Part shown: piece by piece, positions 45,004 to 53,726 of the stretch
Layout of the letters: the number at the start of each line of letters is the position of its first letter
Numbering within the stretch: the stretch's first letter is position 1
Origin: CBDFGK01 sp965247075
GTDB taxonomy: Bacteria > Pseudomonadota > Gammaproteobacteria > Pseudomonadales > Halieaceae
Direction of reading: 5' to 3'
DNA length: 64,000 bases
Assembly (NCBI GenBank): GCA_965247075.1
Contig: CBDFGK010000002.1
Coordinates: forward strand, 124,001 to 188,000
The notes under the pieces: model-generated
The model's database searches: none
What the model saw: the letters and a program-made list of their open reading frames with translations, nothing else
Told to the model about the DNA's origin: nothing
Made by a program: the position numbers and the translations under genes

Positions 45004-46752
45004 CTACAGAATAGCGATGTGTTTCAAGTACATTGCCAGTTTGCGTGAATCCGTAGCACTAGGCGAACGCGCATTGTCAAAACGAAATACGAGTTCGTTT
45101 TCTCCAACGATTAACAGGGCAGGATCAAAGTCTACAAAACCGTAGACATCGCTGTTGTCTAGATTGAAGATCGCCACACGCGAGCCGTTTAATCGTACAA
45201 AGACCTTCTGCGATCCAAACGATCCGGCATCCAAATAAATCCGGCCTGACACTTTTTGAGGATTAGTAACATTGAACAATACACGTGAATCTCGGTCTTT
45301 GCTCCAAATTAGGTCAGCCTGTGGTCTTGACCATCCAACGAATCGAAATGATGGGTCCTTAAAACTGGGTATCTGTTCATCAAGAAATGGATAATATTGG
45401 TAGCCATATTGGTCTGCCAATCGCGGAAGAAAACCTCCATATGGAACAAAGCCGGCATGAACATCATGGACCGCGCCTGCAACAAGTCGATTTGGTGACC
45501 AGACGACACTTAGAATCGGGAGAGTCCACCCCAGCCAGCGATGCAGTGCCAAGGCCACTCCGTCGTGGCGATTGAGTGCGAGTTGTGTATCCTCTATATC
45601 AGTCATTCCAGAGATATCAGGTGATGCCAACGTCTCACTAAAAATACGATGATAGCCCTGCCACTGGCGCATGGTTTCCGTTTGAATGGCGGCCTGTGCC
45701 GTGAACGTAATGAGGACAAGTCCGGTCAAGACGCGCATTACTGCCATTCGAATTGGTGTGGCAAACATACTTATCAGAATATAAAACGAGTAAAAACCGG
45801 CTGGAACGAGCATCAGAAGTATCCGGTTGGAGTATATGATTTCTCCAAGGTAAAAATCTGTACGCCGGACGATCCAGAAAGAAACCATGATTGCCATTAG
45901 CAAACCCAAAGTCAATGCAGCCACAGGAACTCGCTCGGGCAAACGCCGTTGTATGAAGGATAGCAATACAGTGGCGCAAAACACGAAATGCAAAAGATAG
46001 TACTCTTGGGCGACTCTGGGAATGGAAGCCAGAAACTGGCCTCGGTTTCCTAAATCTCGGGCCCACAGGATTTCGCTTAACGCAAAGATCACTCCAGCCA
46101 CCATCGCCAAAACCAGAAGAATTGTTGCGATGCGCTGCCCAGATGTTTTAATTTCCTCTCGCGACAGAAATAGAGCGAGAAGTAACAGGGGCGTAAATAC
46201 GAGGTTACTTTCGTAGCTGCGAATCATCAGTACGCTTAGTAGAATCAGGCCTGCCAACTCGAAAAGCTTTAGACCCCGATTGTTGCCAATGAGTGCCCCA
46301 CTTATCCAAAATATCGCGGCTGCAAAATGCGCCTCGGATATCGCCATCGACCAAACAGCCAGATGTGATAACCCGAAGCTCAATATTACGATTAGAGTAA
46401 AAAGACGATCTTGTGAATAAACAGCACAAAATAAGACCGTCGCAAATGGCAACCAGTAGGCACCCAATCCGTGTAACTTCACGAGGATGTCCGTGTTCGT
46501 CACTTCAAGCTTTAGAGCCATCTGCATGGGTATCTGAGCGAAGTACTCGGCGTGAAGTCTAGCCGGCGAAAATAGGTAGAAGCCATCCTGTTGTAATTGT
46601 TTGATAAAAAAATAGGCGCCGTCTGCGAACAGTACCAAATCGACGTGTAGGGCCCCTATCACTAGTGCCCCTGAAACGATCAGGGCAAAACAAATAGCAA
46701 AGGCACCAGGATCGCAGGAGTATGCTTTCCAGTTCATGGTTGTTTTTTGCAT
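45004..46752 (-). CDS. Polytopic membrane protein of unknown function
   Basis: The 582-residue protein has about ten to twelve hydrophobic segments in the first 375 residues. These include I-C-F-A-L-I-V-S-G-A-L-V-I, L-F-T-L-I-V-I-L-S-F-G-L, L-I-L-L-S-V-L-M-I and V-A-A-L-T-L-G-L-L-M-A-I-M-V. A soluble C-terminal domain of about 190 residues follows, ending in beta-rich sequence. The layout is like GT-C-type glycosyltransferases or O-antigen/exopolysaccharide membrane proteins, with acidic R-x-E and D-L-V-L-F-A-D motifs near the N-terminus, but I do not recognise the family. The GC content is lower than that of its neighbours, which suggests acquisition. Confidence 0.6.
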   Translation of the reverse strand: MQKTTMNWKAYSCDPGAFAICFALIVSGALVIGALHVDLVLFADGAYFFIKQLQQDGFYLFSPARLHAEYFAQIPMQMALKLEVTNTDILVKLHGLGAYWLPFATVLFCAVYSQDRLFTLIVILSFGLSHLAVWSMAISEAHFAAAIFWISGALIGNNRGLKLFELAGLILLSVLMIRSYESNLVFTPLLLLALFLSREEIKTSGQRIATILLVLAMVAGVIFALSEILWARDLGNRGQFLASIPRVAQEYYLLHFVFCATVLLSFIQRRLPERVPVAALTLGLLMAIMVSFWIVRRTDFYLGEIIYSNRILLMLVPAGFYSFYILISMFATPIRMAVMRVLTGLVLITFTAQAAIQTETMRQWQGYHRIFSETLASPDISGMTDIEDTQLALNRHDGVALALHRWLGWTLPILSVVWSPNRLVAGAVHDVHAGFVPYGGFLPRLADQYGYQYYPFLDEQIPSFKDPSFRFVGWSRPQADLIWSKDRDSRVLFNVTNPQKVSGRIYLDAGSFGSQKVFVRLNGSRVAIFNLDNSDVYGFVDFDPALLIVGENELVFRFDNARSPSATDSRKLAMYLKHIAIL

Positions 46753-46845
46753 GAATGCCTATCCGATATTCGTTTGAGTAGAGCACAATTCATATGTGGC
46801 CTTGGGCAGCAGCGACAGTAGTGGCGCAAAGTTTACCCTAAGGTT

Positions 46846-48783
46846 TTAAGGGTCGGACCGATTGGCTATCAGTTGTTCCACCACCGCTGGGTCGGCCAGC
46901 GTTGAGGTGTCACCCAGGTTACCCAATTCATTTTCAGCAATTTTGCGCAATATACGGCGCATAATTTTGCCGGAACGGGTCTTGGGCAGGCCCGGTGCCC
47001 ACTGAATGACATCGGGCTTGGCGATGGCGCCAATTTCCTGTTTACATAAATCTGCCAGCTCGGCCATAAGCTCATCGCTGCGCTCCACGCCGGCCATGGG
47101 AGTTACGTAGCAGTAAATACCCTGGCCCTTGATGTCGTGGGGAAAGCCCACCACGGCGGCCTCGGCGATGTCGTCGTGCAATACCAGGGCGCTCTCTATC
47201 TCTGCCGTTCCCATGCGGTGGCCGGAAATGTTCAGCACGTCATCGACGCGCCCGGTAATCCAGTAATAGCCATCTTCGTCGCGACTGGCACCGTCGCCGG
47301 TGAAGTAGTAGCCGGGATAATTGGAGAAGTAGGTATCGATCATGCGCTGGTGATCGCCGTAGATGGAGCGAATCTGGCTGGGCCAGGAGGCCTTGATAAC
47401 CAGGTAGCCTGCGCCGGGCCCCTCTATCTCATTACCTTCCTCATCCAACAGCGCGGGCTGGACCCCAAAGAAGGGACGCGTCGCCGATCCCGGTTTGAGC
47501 GCCGTGGCGCCCGGTAATGGCGTCAACATATGGCTGCCGGTTTCTGTTTGCCACCAGGTGTCGACGATGGGACAACGGCCATCTCCGACTACCCGGTAAT
47601 ACCACTCCCAGGCTTCAGGGTTGATGGGTTCTCCCACTGTGCCCAGCAGGCGCAAGCTGGCGCGAGAGGTTTTCTTGACCGGCTCATCGCCTACCGCGTG
47701 CAGTGCCCGAATGGCCGTGGGAGCGGTATAAAATGTATTCACCCGGTGTTTGTCGACGACCTCCCAGCAGCGCGAGGCATCCGGGTACGTTGGCACCCCC
47801 TCAAACATGACACTGGTGGCGCCATTGGCCAGTGGGCCGTAAACAATATAGGTATGACCGGTGACCCAGCCCACGTCGGCGGTACACCAAAAGATATCGC
47901 CGTCCCGGTAGTCGAAGGTGTATTTGAAGGTCATGGCTGCCTGCAACAGGTAGCCGCCAGTGGTGTGCAATACGCCCTTTGGTTTTCCGGTTGAGCCGGA
48001 GGTATAGAGAATAAACAGTGGGTCCTCTGAGTCCATGGACTCCGCCTGACAGCTCTTGTCCTGGCGTTCGGTCAGCTCGTGATACCACACATCCCGGGCC
48101 GAATCCCAGTTGATGTCACCACCGGTGCGTTTTACCACCAGACAGGTGTGTACATTGGGGCACTGGGCCAGGGCGGTATCTGCATTGGCTTTCAGCGGTA
48201 TATGCCGCCCACCCCGGACGCCTTCGTCAGCGGTTATCACGGTCTGGCAATCGGCATCGAGAATGCGGTCTTTCAGTGCCTCCGGTGAGAATCCACCAAA
48301 CACCACAGAATGAATTGCGCCTAGGCGAGTACAGGCAAGCATCGCGTAGGCGGCCTCGGGGATCATGGGCATGTAAATGCAAACACGATCGCCTTTCTGC
48401 ACGCCTCGCTCGCGCAGGCCGTTGGCCAACTGGCAGACCCGCTCGTGTAATTCAGCGTAGGAGATGTGTTTTTGATCGGCGGGGTCGTCACCTTCCCAGA
48501 TAAAGGCTGTCTGGCTGGCCCGCTCTGGCAGATGTCTATCGATACAGTTCACGCTGACATTTAGTTTGCCACCGCTGAACCAGTTGGCCTCACCCTTGCT
48601 GAGGTCGTAGTCACAGACCGAACCCCAGGGCTGGTCCCAGCGTAAAAACTGCTCGGCCATATCGCCCCAAAATCCCTGCGGATCATCAACAGAACGCCGA
48701 TACATGCGTTCGTAGCGGTCCTGGTCGATATGGGCGGTGGCCTCGAAGGCTGCTGGGACAGGGTATATGGGGAATTCGGACAT
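46846..48783 (-). CDS. acs: Acetyl-CoA synthetase
   Basis: The 645-residue protein makes acetyl-CoA from acetate through acetyl-AMP. The N-terminal F-W-G-D-M-A-E-Q-F-L-R-W-D region and the P-loop L-Y-T-S-G-S-T-G-K-P-K-G are present. So are the D-T-W-W-Q-T-E motif that defines short-chain specificity and the C-terminal P-K-T-R-S-G-K-I-M-R-R, with the Lys that Pat-type acetyltransferases modify. Length is normal for Acs. Confidence 0.95.
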   Translation of the reverse strand: MSEFPIYPVPAAFEATAHIDQDRYERMYRRSVDDPQGFWGDMAEQFLRWDQPWGSVCDYDLSKGEANWFSGGKLNVSVNCIDRHLPERASQTAFIWEGDDPADQKHISYAELHERVCQLANGLRERGVQKGDRVCIYMPMIPEAAYAMLACTRLGAIHSVVFGGFSPEALKDRILDADCQTVITADEGVRGGRHIPLKANADTALAQCPNVHTCLVVKRTGGDINWDSARDVWYHELTERQDKSCQAESMDSEDPLFILYTSGSTGKPKGVLHTTGGYLLQAAMTFKYTFDYRDGDIFWCTADVGWVTGHTYIVYGPLANGATSVMFEGVPTYPDASRCWEVVDKHRVNTFYTAPTAIRALHAVGDEPVKKTSRASLRLLGTVGEPINPEAWEWYYRVVGDGRCPIVDTWWQTETGSHMLTPLPGATALKPGSATRPFFGVQPALLDEEGNEIEGPGAGYLVIKASWPSQIRSIYGDHQRMIDTYFSNYPGYYFTGDGASRDEDGYYWITGRVDDVLNISGHRMGTAEIESALVLHDDIAEAAVVGFPHDIKGQGIYCYVTPMAGVERSDELMAELADLCKQEIGAIAKPDVIQWAPGLPKTRSGKIMRRILRKIAENELGNLGDTSTLADPAVVEQLIANRSDP

Positions 48784-48839
48784 TGAGGCATGGCTCCCTT
48801 ATAGCGAGGTGGGTGAAAAGTAGCTGCGACCGCGCTATG

Positions 48840-49724
48840 TCACTGCGCCGCCAACATGCCCCAGTCGGATACAGGATTGAGATTGAGCCGGACATTATCT
48901 ATCAGCCGTGGTTTGCCCAGCTTGGCCGCAGCCAGAATAGCTACCTCTTCGGTTTGCTTGGTGACTGCACGCAGTGTGCGGGCATCGCGTATCTCGAAGT
49001 AGTCCGGTTCGAAGCCTGCCTGGATCAACCTGAGTGTGGCGTGCGCTTCCAGTTCGAGATAGTTGTCAAAGCCGCAGGCTATGGCTTCACGGCAGGCCTG
49101 TAGCGTGGCGTTCAGGGTCGGCGCTACCTTGCGCTGTGCCGCCGTCAGGAAGCCGTTGCGCGAACTCAGTGCCAGCCCGTCGTCGGCCCTGGTTGTGGCA
49201 ACGCCGACGATCTTGACAGGCATGCACAGGTCGGTGACCAGTTTGCGAATAATGGACAGTTGCTGAAAATCCTTTTCACCGAACAGGGCGACGTCGGGTT
49301 GCACAATGTTGAAGAGCTTGGTGACTACTGTCGCCACGCCGGTGAAGTGGCCGGGGCGATCTGCGCCACACAGTGTTTCTGATAAATTCGGCACCTGTAC
49401 CCGGGATTGCACAGCCATGCCCTGCGGATAGATTTCTTTCACCTCGGGGGTGAACAGTATTTGCGCGCCCTCGGCAAACAGCTTTTCCTTGTCGGCGACC
49501 AGGGTGCGGGGGTAGGCATCCAGATCTTCATTGGGGCCAAACTGCATGGGATTAACAAAAATACTGACTACGACGATGTCGCACAGCTCTCTGGCTTTGC
49601 GTACCAGGTTCAGATGACCTTCATGCAAATTGCCCATGGTGGGCACAAATGCAATGGTGCGGTCCTGTTGGCGCGCTTCGCGAAGCGCGCGTTGAAGTTG
49701 TGTATTGGTGCTGTATGTCCGCAT
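48840..49724 (-). CDS. panC: Pantothenate synthetase
   Basis: The ~294-residue enzyme condenses pantoate and beta-alanine to pantothenate with ATP. It has the F-V-P-T-M-G-N-L-H-E-G-H-L motif (HIGH-like), S-I-F-V-N-P-M-Q-F and the F-G-E-K-D-F-Q-Q-L motif. A-L-S-S-R-N is also kept. ATG 49724 has GAGGG seven bases upstream; a GTG two codons earlier is a possible alternative. It is downstream of panB with a 250-base gap, so it may have its own promoter. Confidence 0.95.
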   Translation of the reverse strand: MRTYSTNTQLQRALREARQQDRTIAFVPTMGNLHEGHLNLVRKARELCDIVVVSIFVNPMQFGPNEDLDAYPRTLVADKEKLFAEGAQILFTPEVKEIYPQGMAVQSRVQVPNLSETLCGADRPGHFTGVATVVTKLFNIVQPDVALFGEKDFQQLSIIRKLVTDLCMPVKIVGVATTRADDGLALSSRNGFLTAAQRKVAPTLNATLQACREAIACGFDNYLELEAHATLRLIQAGFEPDYFEIRDARTLRAVTKQTEEVAILAAAKLGKPRLIDNVRLNLNPVSDWGMLAAQ

Positions 49725-49978
49725 ATCCACCCTCGAAGGCTATCTTTAGGCATCTGCAAAAGTCACTGCACTCCGACCCATTTTGGTAATTTTACCAATT
49801 TGGGCGAGCGCAGTATGCCGTATGAAGTGGGTAGGGGCAACGGGTTTAGGCCAATCAAAGTATGACTTTTTGTTACCAAAAGAAGCATTTATATATCAAA
49901 AAGTGCGGACTTTGTTACCAAAAGCATCGAAGTGGGCGCTAACTTACTATGGCGCTCGCGCAACCATTGGTGTCTGCT
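49725..49978. promoter_or_regulatory. panB-panC gap with TTACCAA repeats and a 16-bp palindrome
   Basis: TTGGTAATTTTACCAA at 49783-49798 is a perfect palindrome. The half-site TTACCAA recurs at 49873-49879 and 49915-49921 within an imperfect direct repeat (TTGTTACCAAAAG-like). The gap is long for a panB-panC pair and AT-rich, so it probably holds a panC promoter and an operator for an unidentified regulator. No protein-coding frame here convinces me. Confidence 0.4.
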
Positions 49979-50770
49979 TTATTCGTAGCTGTGCTCAGGG
50001 CCTGGGTAGTCACCCGCTTTGACGGCGGCAACAAAAGCGTGCAGAGCGTCTTGAATGGTCGCCTGCCCTGCCATGAAGTTTTTGACAAAGCGTGGGGTGT
50101 GTCCGCTCAGTCCCAGCAGGTCGTGCATGACCAATACCTGTGCGTCGGTGCCGGGGCCGGCGCCGATGCCGATAACAGGAATGCGCAGTTTTTCGCTGAT
50201 ATCGGCGGCCAGCTCTGTGGGGACACATTCAAGCACTAACAGTGAGGCACCGGCATCCTGAATTTCAACCGCGTCGGCGAGGATGCTCTTTGCTCCCTTG
50301 GGTGTGCGACCCTGCACCCGGTAGCCGCCGAACACATTCACTGACTGGGGAGTCAGGCCCAGATGGGCACACACGGGAACCCCGCGTTCAACCAGCATCT
50401 GGATGCTGTCACTGAGCCAGGTACCGCCCTCCATTTTTACCATCTGGGCACCGGCCTGCATTAACACGGTGGCGTTTTCCAGTGTTTGTTCGGGCGTGGT
50501 GTACGACATAAAGGGCAAGTCGCCGATAACCATTGCGCCGCTGTTGCCACGGGCCACACAGGTGGTGTGATAGGCCATATCCTCTATGGTTACCGGTATG
50601 GTGCTGTCGTAGCCCTGCAAAACCATACCGAGGGAATCACCCACCAGCATGGTTTCGGCACCTGCTTCGCAGATCAGCCTGGAGAAGGTGGCATCGTAGG
50701 CAGTGATGCAGCAAAACTTTTCGCCCTTTTCCTTCAGTGACTGCAGGGTATTGACCGTAACGTTGCCCAT
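49979..50770 (-). CDS. panB: 3-methyl-2-oxobutanoate hydroxymethyltransferase
   Basis: The 263-residue TIM-barrel enzyme converts ketoisovalerate to ketopantoate using methylene-tetrahydrofolate. M-L-V-G-D-S-L-G-M-V-L-Q-G-Y-D supplies the metal Asp. The V-K-M-E-G-G motif, G-L-T-P-Q-S-V and the V-I-G-I-G-A-G segment are present. It is the step before PanC. The gene starts eight bases after the kinase stop. Confidence 0.95.
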   Translation of the reverse strand: MGNVTVNTLQSLKEKGEKFCCITAYDATFSRLICEAGAETMLVGDSLGMVLQGYDSTIPVTIEDMAYHTTCVARGNSGAMVIGDLPFMSYTTPEQTLENATVLMQAGAQMVKMEGGTWLSDSIQMLVERGVPVCAHLGLTPQSVNVFGGYRVQGRTPKGAKSILADAVEIQDAGASLLVLECVPTELAADISEKLRIPVIGIGAGPGTDAQVLVMHDLLGLSGHTPRFVKNFMAGQATIQDALHAFVAAVKAGDYPGPEHSYE

Positions 50771-50778
50771 GAAACTTC

Positions 50779-51462
50779 CTATTCGAAGAAGGTGGGATTG
50801 AAATAATGGCGTCCATTGCGAATATCCAGCATGTAATCCACCAAGTGTTGATAATCTGTGTCGCCGTTGACGAGGTCCATTTCACTGGCATTGACGATTA
50901 ACAACGGAGCGCCATCGTAATACAGAAAAAATTCGCTGTACACTTCGTTGAGGCTCTCCAGGTACTGCCGGGTAATGCGCTGCTCAAACGCCACACCTCG
51001 TGTTTCAATGCGCGATAGCAATACGTCGGTGGAGGCTTGTAGGTAGATAACCAGGTCGGGCCGGGGTGCGTCTATGGTCAACTGGTGAAATACCTTTTCA
51101 TAGAGCCGGTATTCATCGCTGTCCAGGTTGATCCTGGCAAACAGCGGATCTTTTTCAATCAGGAAGTCGGCAACCCTCACTGGCTCAAATATATCGCTCT
51201 GCCGCATATCTTGTATTTGCTGGGCGCGTTGAAACAAAAAGAACAGTTGGGTGGCGAGCGCGGCCTGTTTGCGGTTTTGGTAGAAGCGCTCGAGAAAGGG
51301 ATTTTCTTCAGCTTTTTCCAGCAGGGCCTGGTAGTTGAAGGTTTCTGCAAGGCGCTTGGCCAGGGTGGTTTTTCCCACCCCGATTGGCCCCTCGACTGCA
51401 ATGAAAGCCGGCGCAGTTCGTCCCTTTAATGCAACGCCCGGTAACTTACAGTCCTGGGTCAC
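50779..51462 (-). CDS. Deoxynucleoside kinase family protein
   Basis: The 227-residue protein has the P-loop G-P-I-G-V-G-K-T-T and the E-x-A-E-E-N-P-F-L motif. R-V-A-D-F-L-I-E-K-D-P-L-F-A and the R-I-x-x-R-G-V-A-F-E-Q region form the substrate and lid segments. It probably salvages deoxynucleosides. The start is GTG and overlaps the 3' end of folK by about 17 bases, so translation is coupled. Genes of this family sit between panB and folK in many gammaproteobacteria. Confidence 0.87.
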   Translation of the reverse strand: MTQDCKLPGVALKGRTAPAFIAVEGPIGVGKTTLAKRLAETFNYQALLEKAEENPFLERFYQNRKQAALATQLFFLFQRAQQIQDMRQSDIFEPVRVADFLIEKDPLFARINLDSDEYRLYEKVFHQLTIDAPRPDLVIYLQASTDVLLSRIETRGVAFEQRITRQYLESLNEVYSEFFLYYDGAPLLIVNASEMDLVNGDTDYQHLVDYMLDIRNGRHYFNPTFFE

Positions 51463-51946
51463 TCCCGTCTCCTAATAGTTGCAACCCCTCTCTGGGGCAG
51501 CCGGCTAATAATGACTCAAGAGGGGTGCCACAGGGAAGCGTCAGATTGGGGGCCAGGTCAAAAAGTGGATACAGCACGAAATTTCTTTCCCGCATACGAG
51601 GGTGTGGGATGCACAGGTCCGGCTGGTCCAGTTCAAGTTGTTCATATAACAGGATATCGAGGTCCAGGGTGCGGGGCCCCCAGCGTTCAAGGCGCTGGCG
51701 TCCGTGGCTGTTCTCTATTGCCTGTAGCTGCAGCAGCAAATCAACAGGCGGCAATGTTGTCGCCAGCAGCGCCACACCGTTGATGTAGGGGGCTTGTTGG
51801 CCCGGTCCAATGGCCGGGCTGCGATACCAGGGTGAATGAGAGATCAGTGAACAGTCTGCCATGCGATTGAGCGCCGTCAGTGCTGATTCTACCTGTTGGA
51901 GTGGTTTTCCCAGATTGGCACCCAGGGCAACAAAGCATTGGATCAT
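51446..51946 (-). CDS. folK: 6-hydroxymethyl-7,8-dihydropterin pyrophosphokinase
   Basis: The 166-residue enzyme transfers pyrophosphate from ATP in folate synthesis. It has A-L-G-A-N-L-G at the start, then S-P-W-Y-R-S-P-A-I. The family signature R-W-G-P-R-T-L-D-L-D-I-L-L-Y contains the metal Asp pair, and P-H-P-R-M follows. It is the normal length. Confidence 0.95.
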   Translation of the reverse strand: MIQCFVALGANLGKPLQQVESALTALNRMADCSLISHSPWYRSPAIGPGQQAPYINGVALLATTLPPVDLLLQLQAIENSHGRQRLERWGPRTLDLDILLYEQLELDQPDLCIPHPRMRERNFVLYPLFDLAPNLTLPCGTPLESLLAGCPREGLQLLGDGSDPGL

Positions 51947-51957
51947 TGCTTACAATG

Positions 51958-53274
51958 TCACTGCTTGTTGACGGGGCGTTTGCGACGATGTCGACGACGA
52001 GGGCGGCGCGGTGCCTCCTCTCGGTCGGCATCCGGAGCGGGCACCACGTCGGGATTTTTCTCCTGCAACTCGGTCCAGAACTTACCCAATTCGTCCAAAT
52101 CTTCACCCGCCTCTTCGCGCAGTATCAGGAAGTCATAGGCGGCTCGGAAGCGCCGGTGACTGAGCAGGGATACGGGCTTTTTATTTCGATTCTGCAGACG
52201 CGACTGGAATTCCCAGATTTCTTTCATGGGCATGGTGAAGCGTCTGGGAATGGCTATGTGGTGCAATTGCTCCGAGATAATCGACTGGCTGGCCTCCTGC
52301 ATGGCCTTGATCGGATTTTCCCCCTCATCTTCCAACTGATAGCTGCGCCTCAGGGTGGGCGCCCATAACAGGGCCGCCAGTACAAAGGCAGGTGTTACCG
52401 GCTTGCCGATGGCAATACGGTTGTCGGTGGACCGCATAGCCGCTGCCATTAGTGACACTGTGCGAGGAGCGTCTTCCAGTTCTCTGGCGGTAGCCGGAAA
52501 CAAGTGCTCCAGCAACTGATACCTGTTGAGCAGCGTAAACGTTGCTAAAGCCTTACCCGCCATAAACAGCTTGAGCATTTCATCGAACAGGCGGGCGGAA
52601 GGTACCGCTTCGAGCATGTAGGCCAGCTCCGGTATAGGCGCGGCGGTATCTGCCTCGATAGTGAAATTGAGCTTGGCGGCAAAACGTATGGCGCGCAGCA
52701 TACGCACGGGGTCTTCCCGGTAGCGTTGCTCGGCGTCGCCGATGATACGGATTTGTTGTTGTTCCAGGTCCGCCAGGCCGTCTACATAATCGTAGACGCA
52801 AAAATCAGAGCTGCAGTAGTACAGGGCGTTGACGGTAAAGTCTCTCCTCACCGCGTCTTCCTCAAGACTGCCAAATATATTGTCGCGCAGTAACATGCCC
52901 GAATCGGCCTGCCGGGATTGATGGCGCTGGGGCGGAACGTCATCTTCCTCGTTGTCGTGGTGTCCACGGAAGGTGGTGACTTCGACAATTTCACGACCAA
53001 AGCGAACGTGAACAATGCGAAAGCGACGGCCAATAATCCGGGAATTTCGAAACAGCTCGTGGACTTCTTCCGGGGTGGCGTCGGTGGCGACGTCAAAATC
53101 CTTGGGGTGTCCATCCAGCACCAGGTCGCGTACAGCACCACCTACCAGAAAGGCCTGAAAGTTCTGGCTGCGCAGGCGTGACATTACCTTGAGGGCACTA
53201 TCGCTGATATTTTTTCGAGATACAGAATGGGCGTCCCGTGGGATACGGGTCACTGCCGGGGTTGCGGATGTCAT
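51958..53274 (-). CDS. pcnB: Poly(A) polymerase I
   Basis: The 438-residue nucleotidyltransferase polyadenylates RNA. The V-G-G-A-V-R-D-L-V-L-D-G-H-P-K-D-F-D-V-A-T-D core gives the G-G-x-x-R-D and D-x-D motifs. The tRNA-nucleotidyltransferase-like R-R-D-F-T-V-N-A-L-Y motif, the H-E-L-F-R-N-S region and a basic C-terminal tail (R-R-H-R-R-K-R) are all PcnB-like. ATG 53274 is the start. The 506-base gap upstream, on the cbrB side, is unusually long and holds the putative sRNA region. Confidence 0.94.
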   Translation of the reverse strand: MTSATPAVTRIPRDAHSVSRKNISDSALKVMSRLRSQNFQAFLVGGAVRDLVLDGHPKDFDVATDATPEEVHELFRNSRIIGRRFRIVHVRFGREIVEVTTFRGHHDNEEDDVPPQRHQSRQADSGMLLRDNIFGSLEEDAVRRDFTVNALYYCSSDFCVYDYVDGLADLEQQQIRIIGDAEQRYREDPVRMLRAIRFAAKLNFTIEADTAAPIPELAYMLEAVPSARLFDEMLKLFMAGKALATFTLLNRYQLLEHLFPATARELEDAPRTVSLMAAAMRSTDNRIAIGKPVTPAFVLAALLWAPTLRRSYQLEDEGENPIKAMQEASQSIISEQLHHIAIPRRFTMPMKEIWEFQSRLQNRNKKPVSLLSHRRFRAAYDFLILREEAGEDLDELGKFWTELQEKNPDVVPAPDADREEAPRRPRRRHRRKRPVNKQ

Positions 53275-53365
53275 GGCTTGCTAAATTTGCTCCTGCCTAA
53301 AATTTGCTACAGCAAAGAGGTACGCAGTCTATCATATGGAAATGATCGCGGGCAGTTGCTGATAA

Positions 53366-53450
53366 AGATGGGGGAAAAACATTGTTTTCCCCATCCAAGT
53401 CTCACTATTGGAGTGTTATTTTTATTTCTGTGTTCGTTGTTATTCTTAGC
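53366..53450 (-). ncRNA. Second A-rich module with hairpin, CrcZ-like duplicate
   Basis: On the minus strand an A-rich run containing AATAACAACGAACACAG and AAATAAAAATAA is followed by the hairpin GATGGGGAAAAC-AATG-TTTTTCCCCCATC (53367-53395). It has the same order as the first module: A-rich AAnAAnAA-like motifs, then GGATGGGGAA stem. No separate -24/-12 promoter is visible before it. It is either the 3' half of one longer RNA or a tandem duplicate. Confidence 0.45.
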
Positions 53451-53521
53451 CGTTCTATGAAAGCACATTGCTGGCTTTCAAAAAATAATCTTTCTCTGAT
53501 TGTCGAACTGCGTCAAGCAGA

Positions 53522-53562
53522 CGCAAAAAGAACGAGGGGGAAAACAGTGTCTTCCCCATCCA
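53522..53562 (-). terminator. Hairpin and T-rich tail ending sRNA module 1
   Basis: GGGGAA pairs with TTCCCC across an eight- to ten-base loop on the minus strand. A CTCGTTCTTTTT stretch follows, which fits an intrinsic terminator of moderate strength. Confidence 0.55.
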
Positions 53563-53624
53563 GGTCCATAGTTAAAGTTCATTATTTTTATTGCGGCAGA
53601 TTTTTATTGTTATTGTTGTAGCCG
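53523..53624 (-). ncRNA. Putative CrcZ-like decoy sRNA, module 1
   Basis: The minus-strand transcript would begin near 53624. It shows TGCGGC ... GCCGCA, a 6-bp stem whose 23-base loop carries ACAACAATAACAATAA, exactly the A-rich (AAnAAnAA) motif Hfq/Crc binds. A second AATAAAAATAA follows, and then a GGGGAA/TTCCCC hairpin with a T-rich tail (53522-53562). In Pseudomonas, CrcZ lies in this same cbrB-pcnB interval, is driven by sigma-54 and CbrB, and sequesters Hfq/Crc to relieve catabolite repression. The call rests on position, promoter and motifs, not on sequence identity. Confidence 0.62.
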
Positions 53625-53635
53625 CAGTAGCTATC

Positions 53636-53650
53636 GCACGTGTCGTGCCA
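53636..53650 (-). promoter_or_regulatory. Sigma-54 (-24/-12) promoter ahead of the putative sRNA
   Basis: TGGCACG-N4-GTGC on the minus strand matches the RpoN consensus TGGCACG-N4-TTGC at all but one base, with the invariant GG and GC at the correct distance. It lies about 130 bases after the cbrB-like stop and about a dozen bases before the predicted RNA start. No coding gene begins nearby, so an RNA is the logical product. Confidence 0.7.
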
Positions 53651-53699
53651 AGATATAAAATATGCTTATAAAACAAAGAGATAAAATATAATCGGTGTT

Positions 53700-53720
53700 C
53701 TTGTAATACGGTTTTACAAG
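53700..53720. promoter_or_regulatory. Perfect palindrome, possible enhancer site
   Basis: CTTGTAA-N7-TTACAAG lies about 55 bases upstream of the -24/-12 promoter. That is a typical place for an enhancer-binding-protein site, here presumably for the adjacent CbrB-like regulator. It could also act as a hairpin after the cbrB-like gene. Confidence 0.45.
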
Positions 53721-53726
53721 CATTTT

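Noticed and set aside
53227..53621. Two short plus-strand frames in the cbrB-pcnB gap
   Set aside because: They have poor codon use, lack ribosome sites and overlap the hairpins; an RNA role on the minus strand explains the region better.
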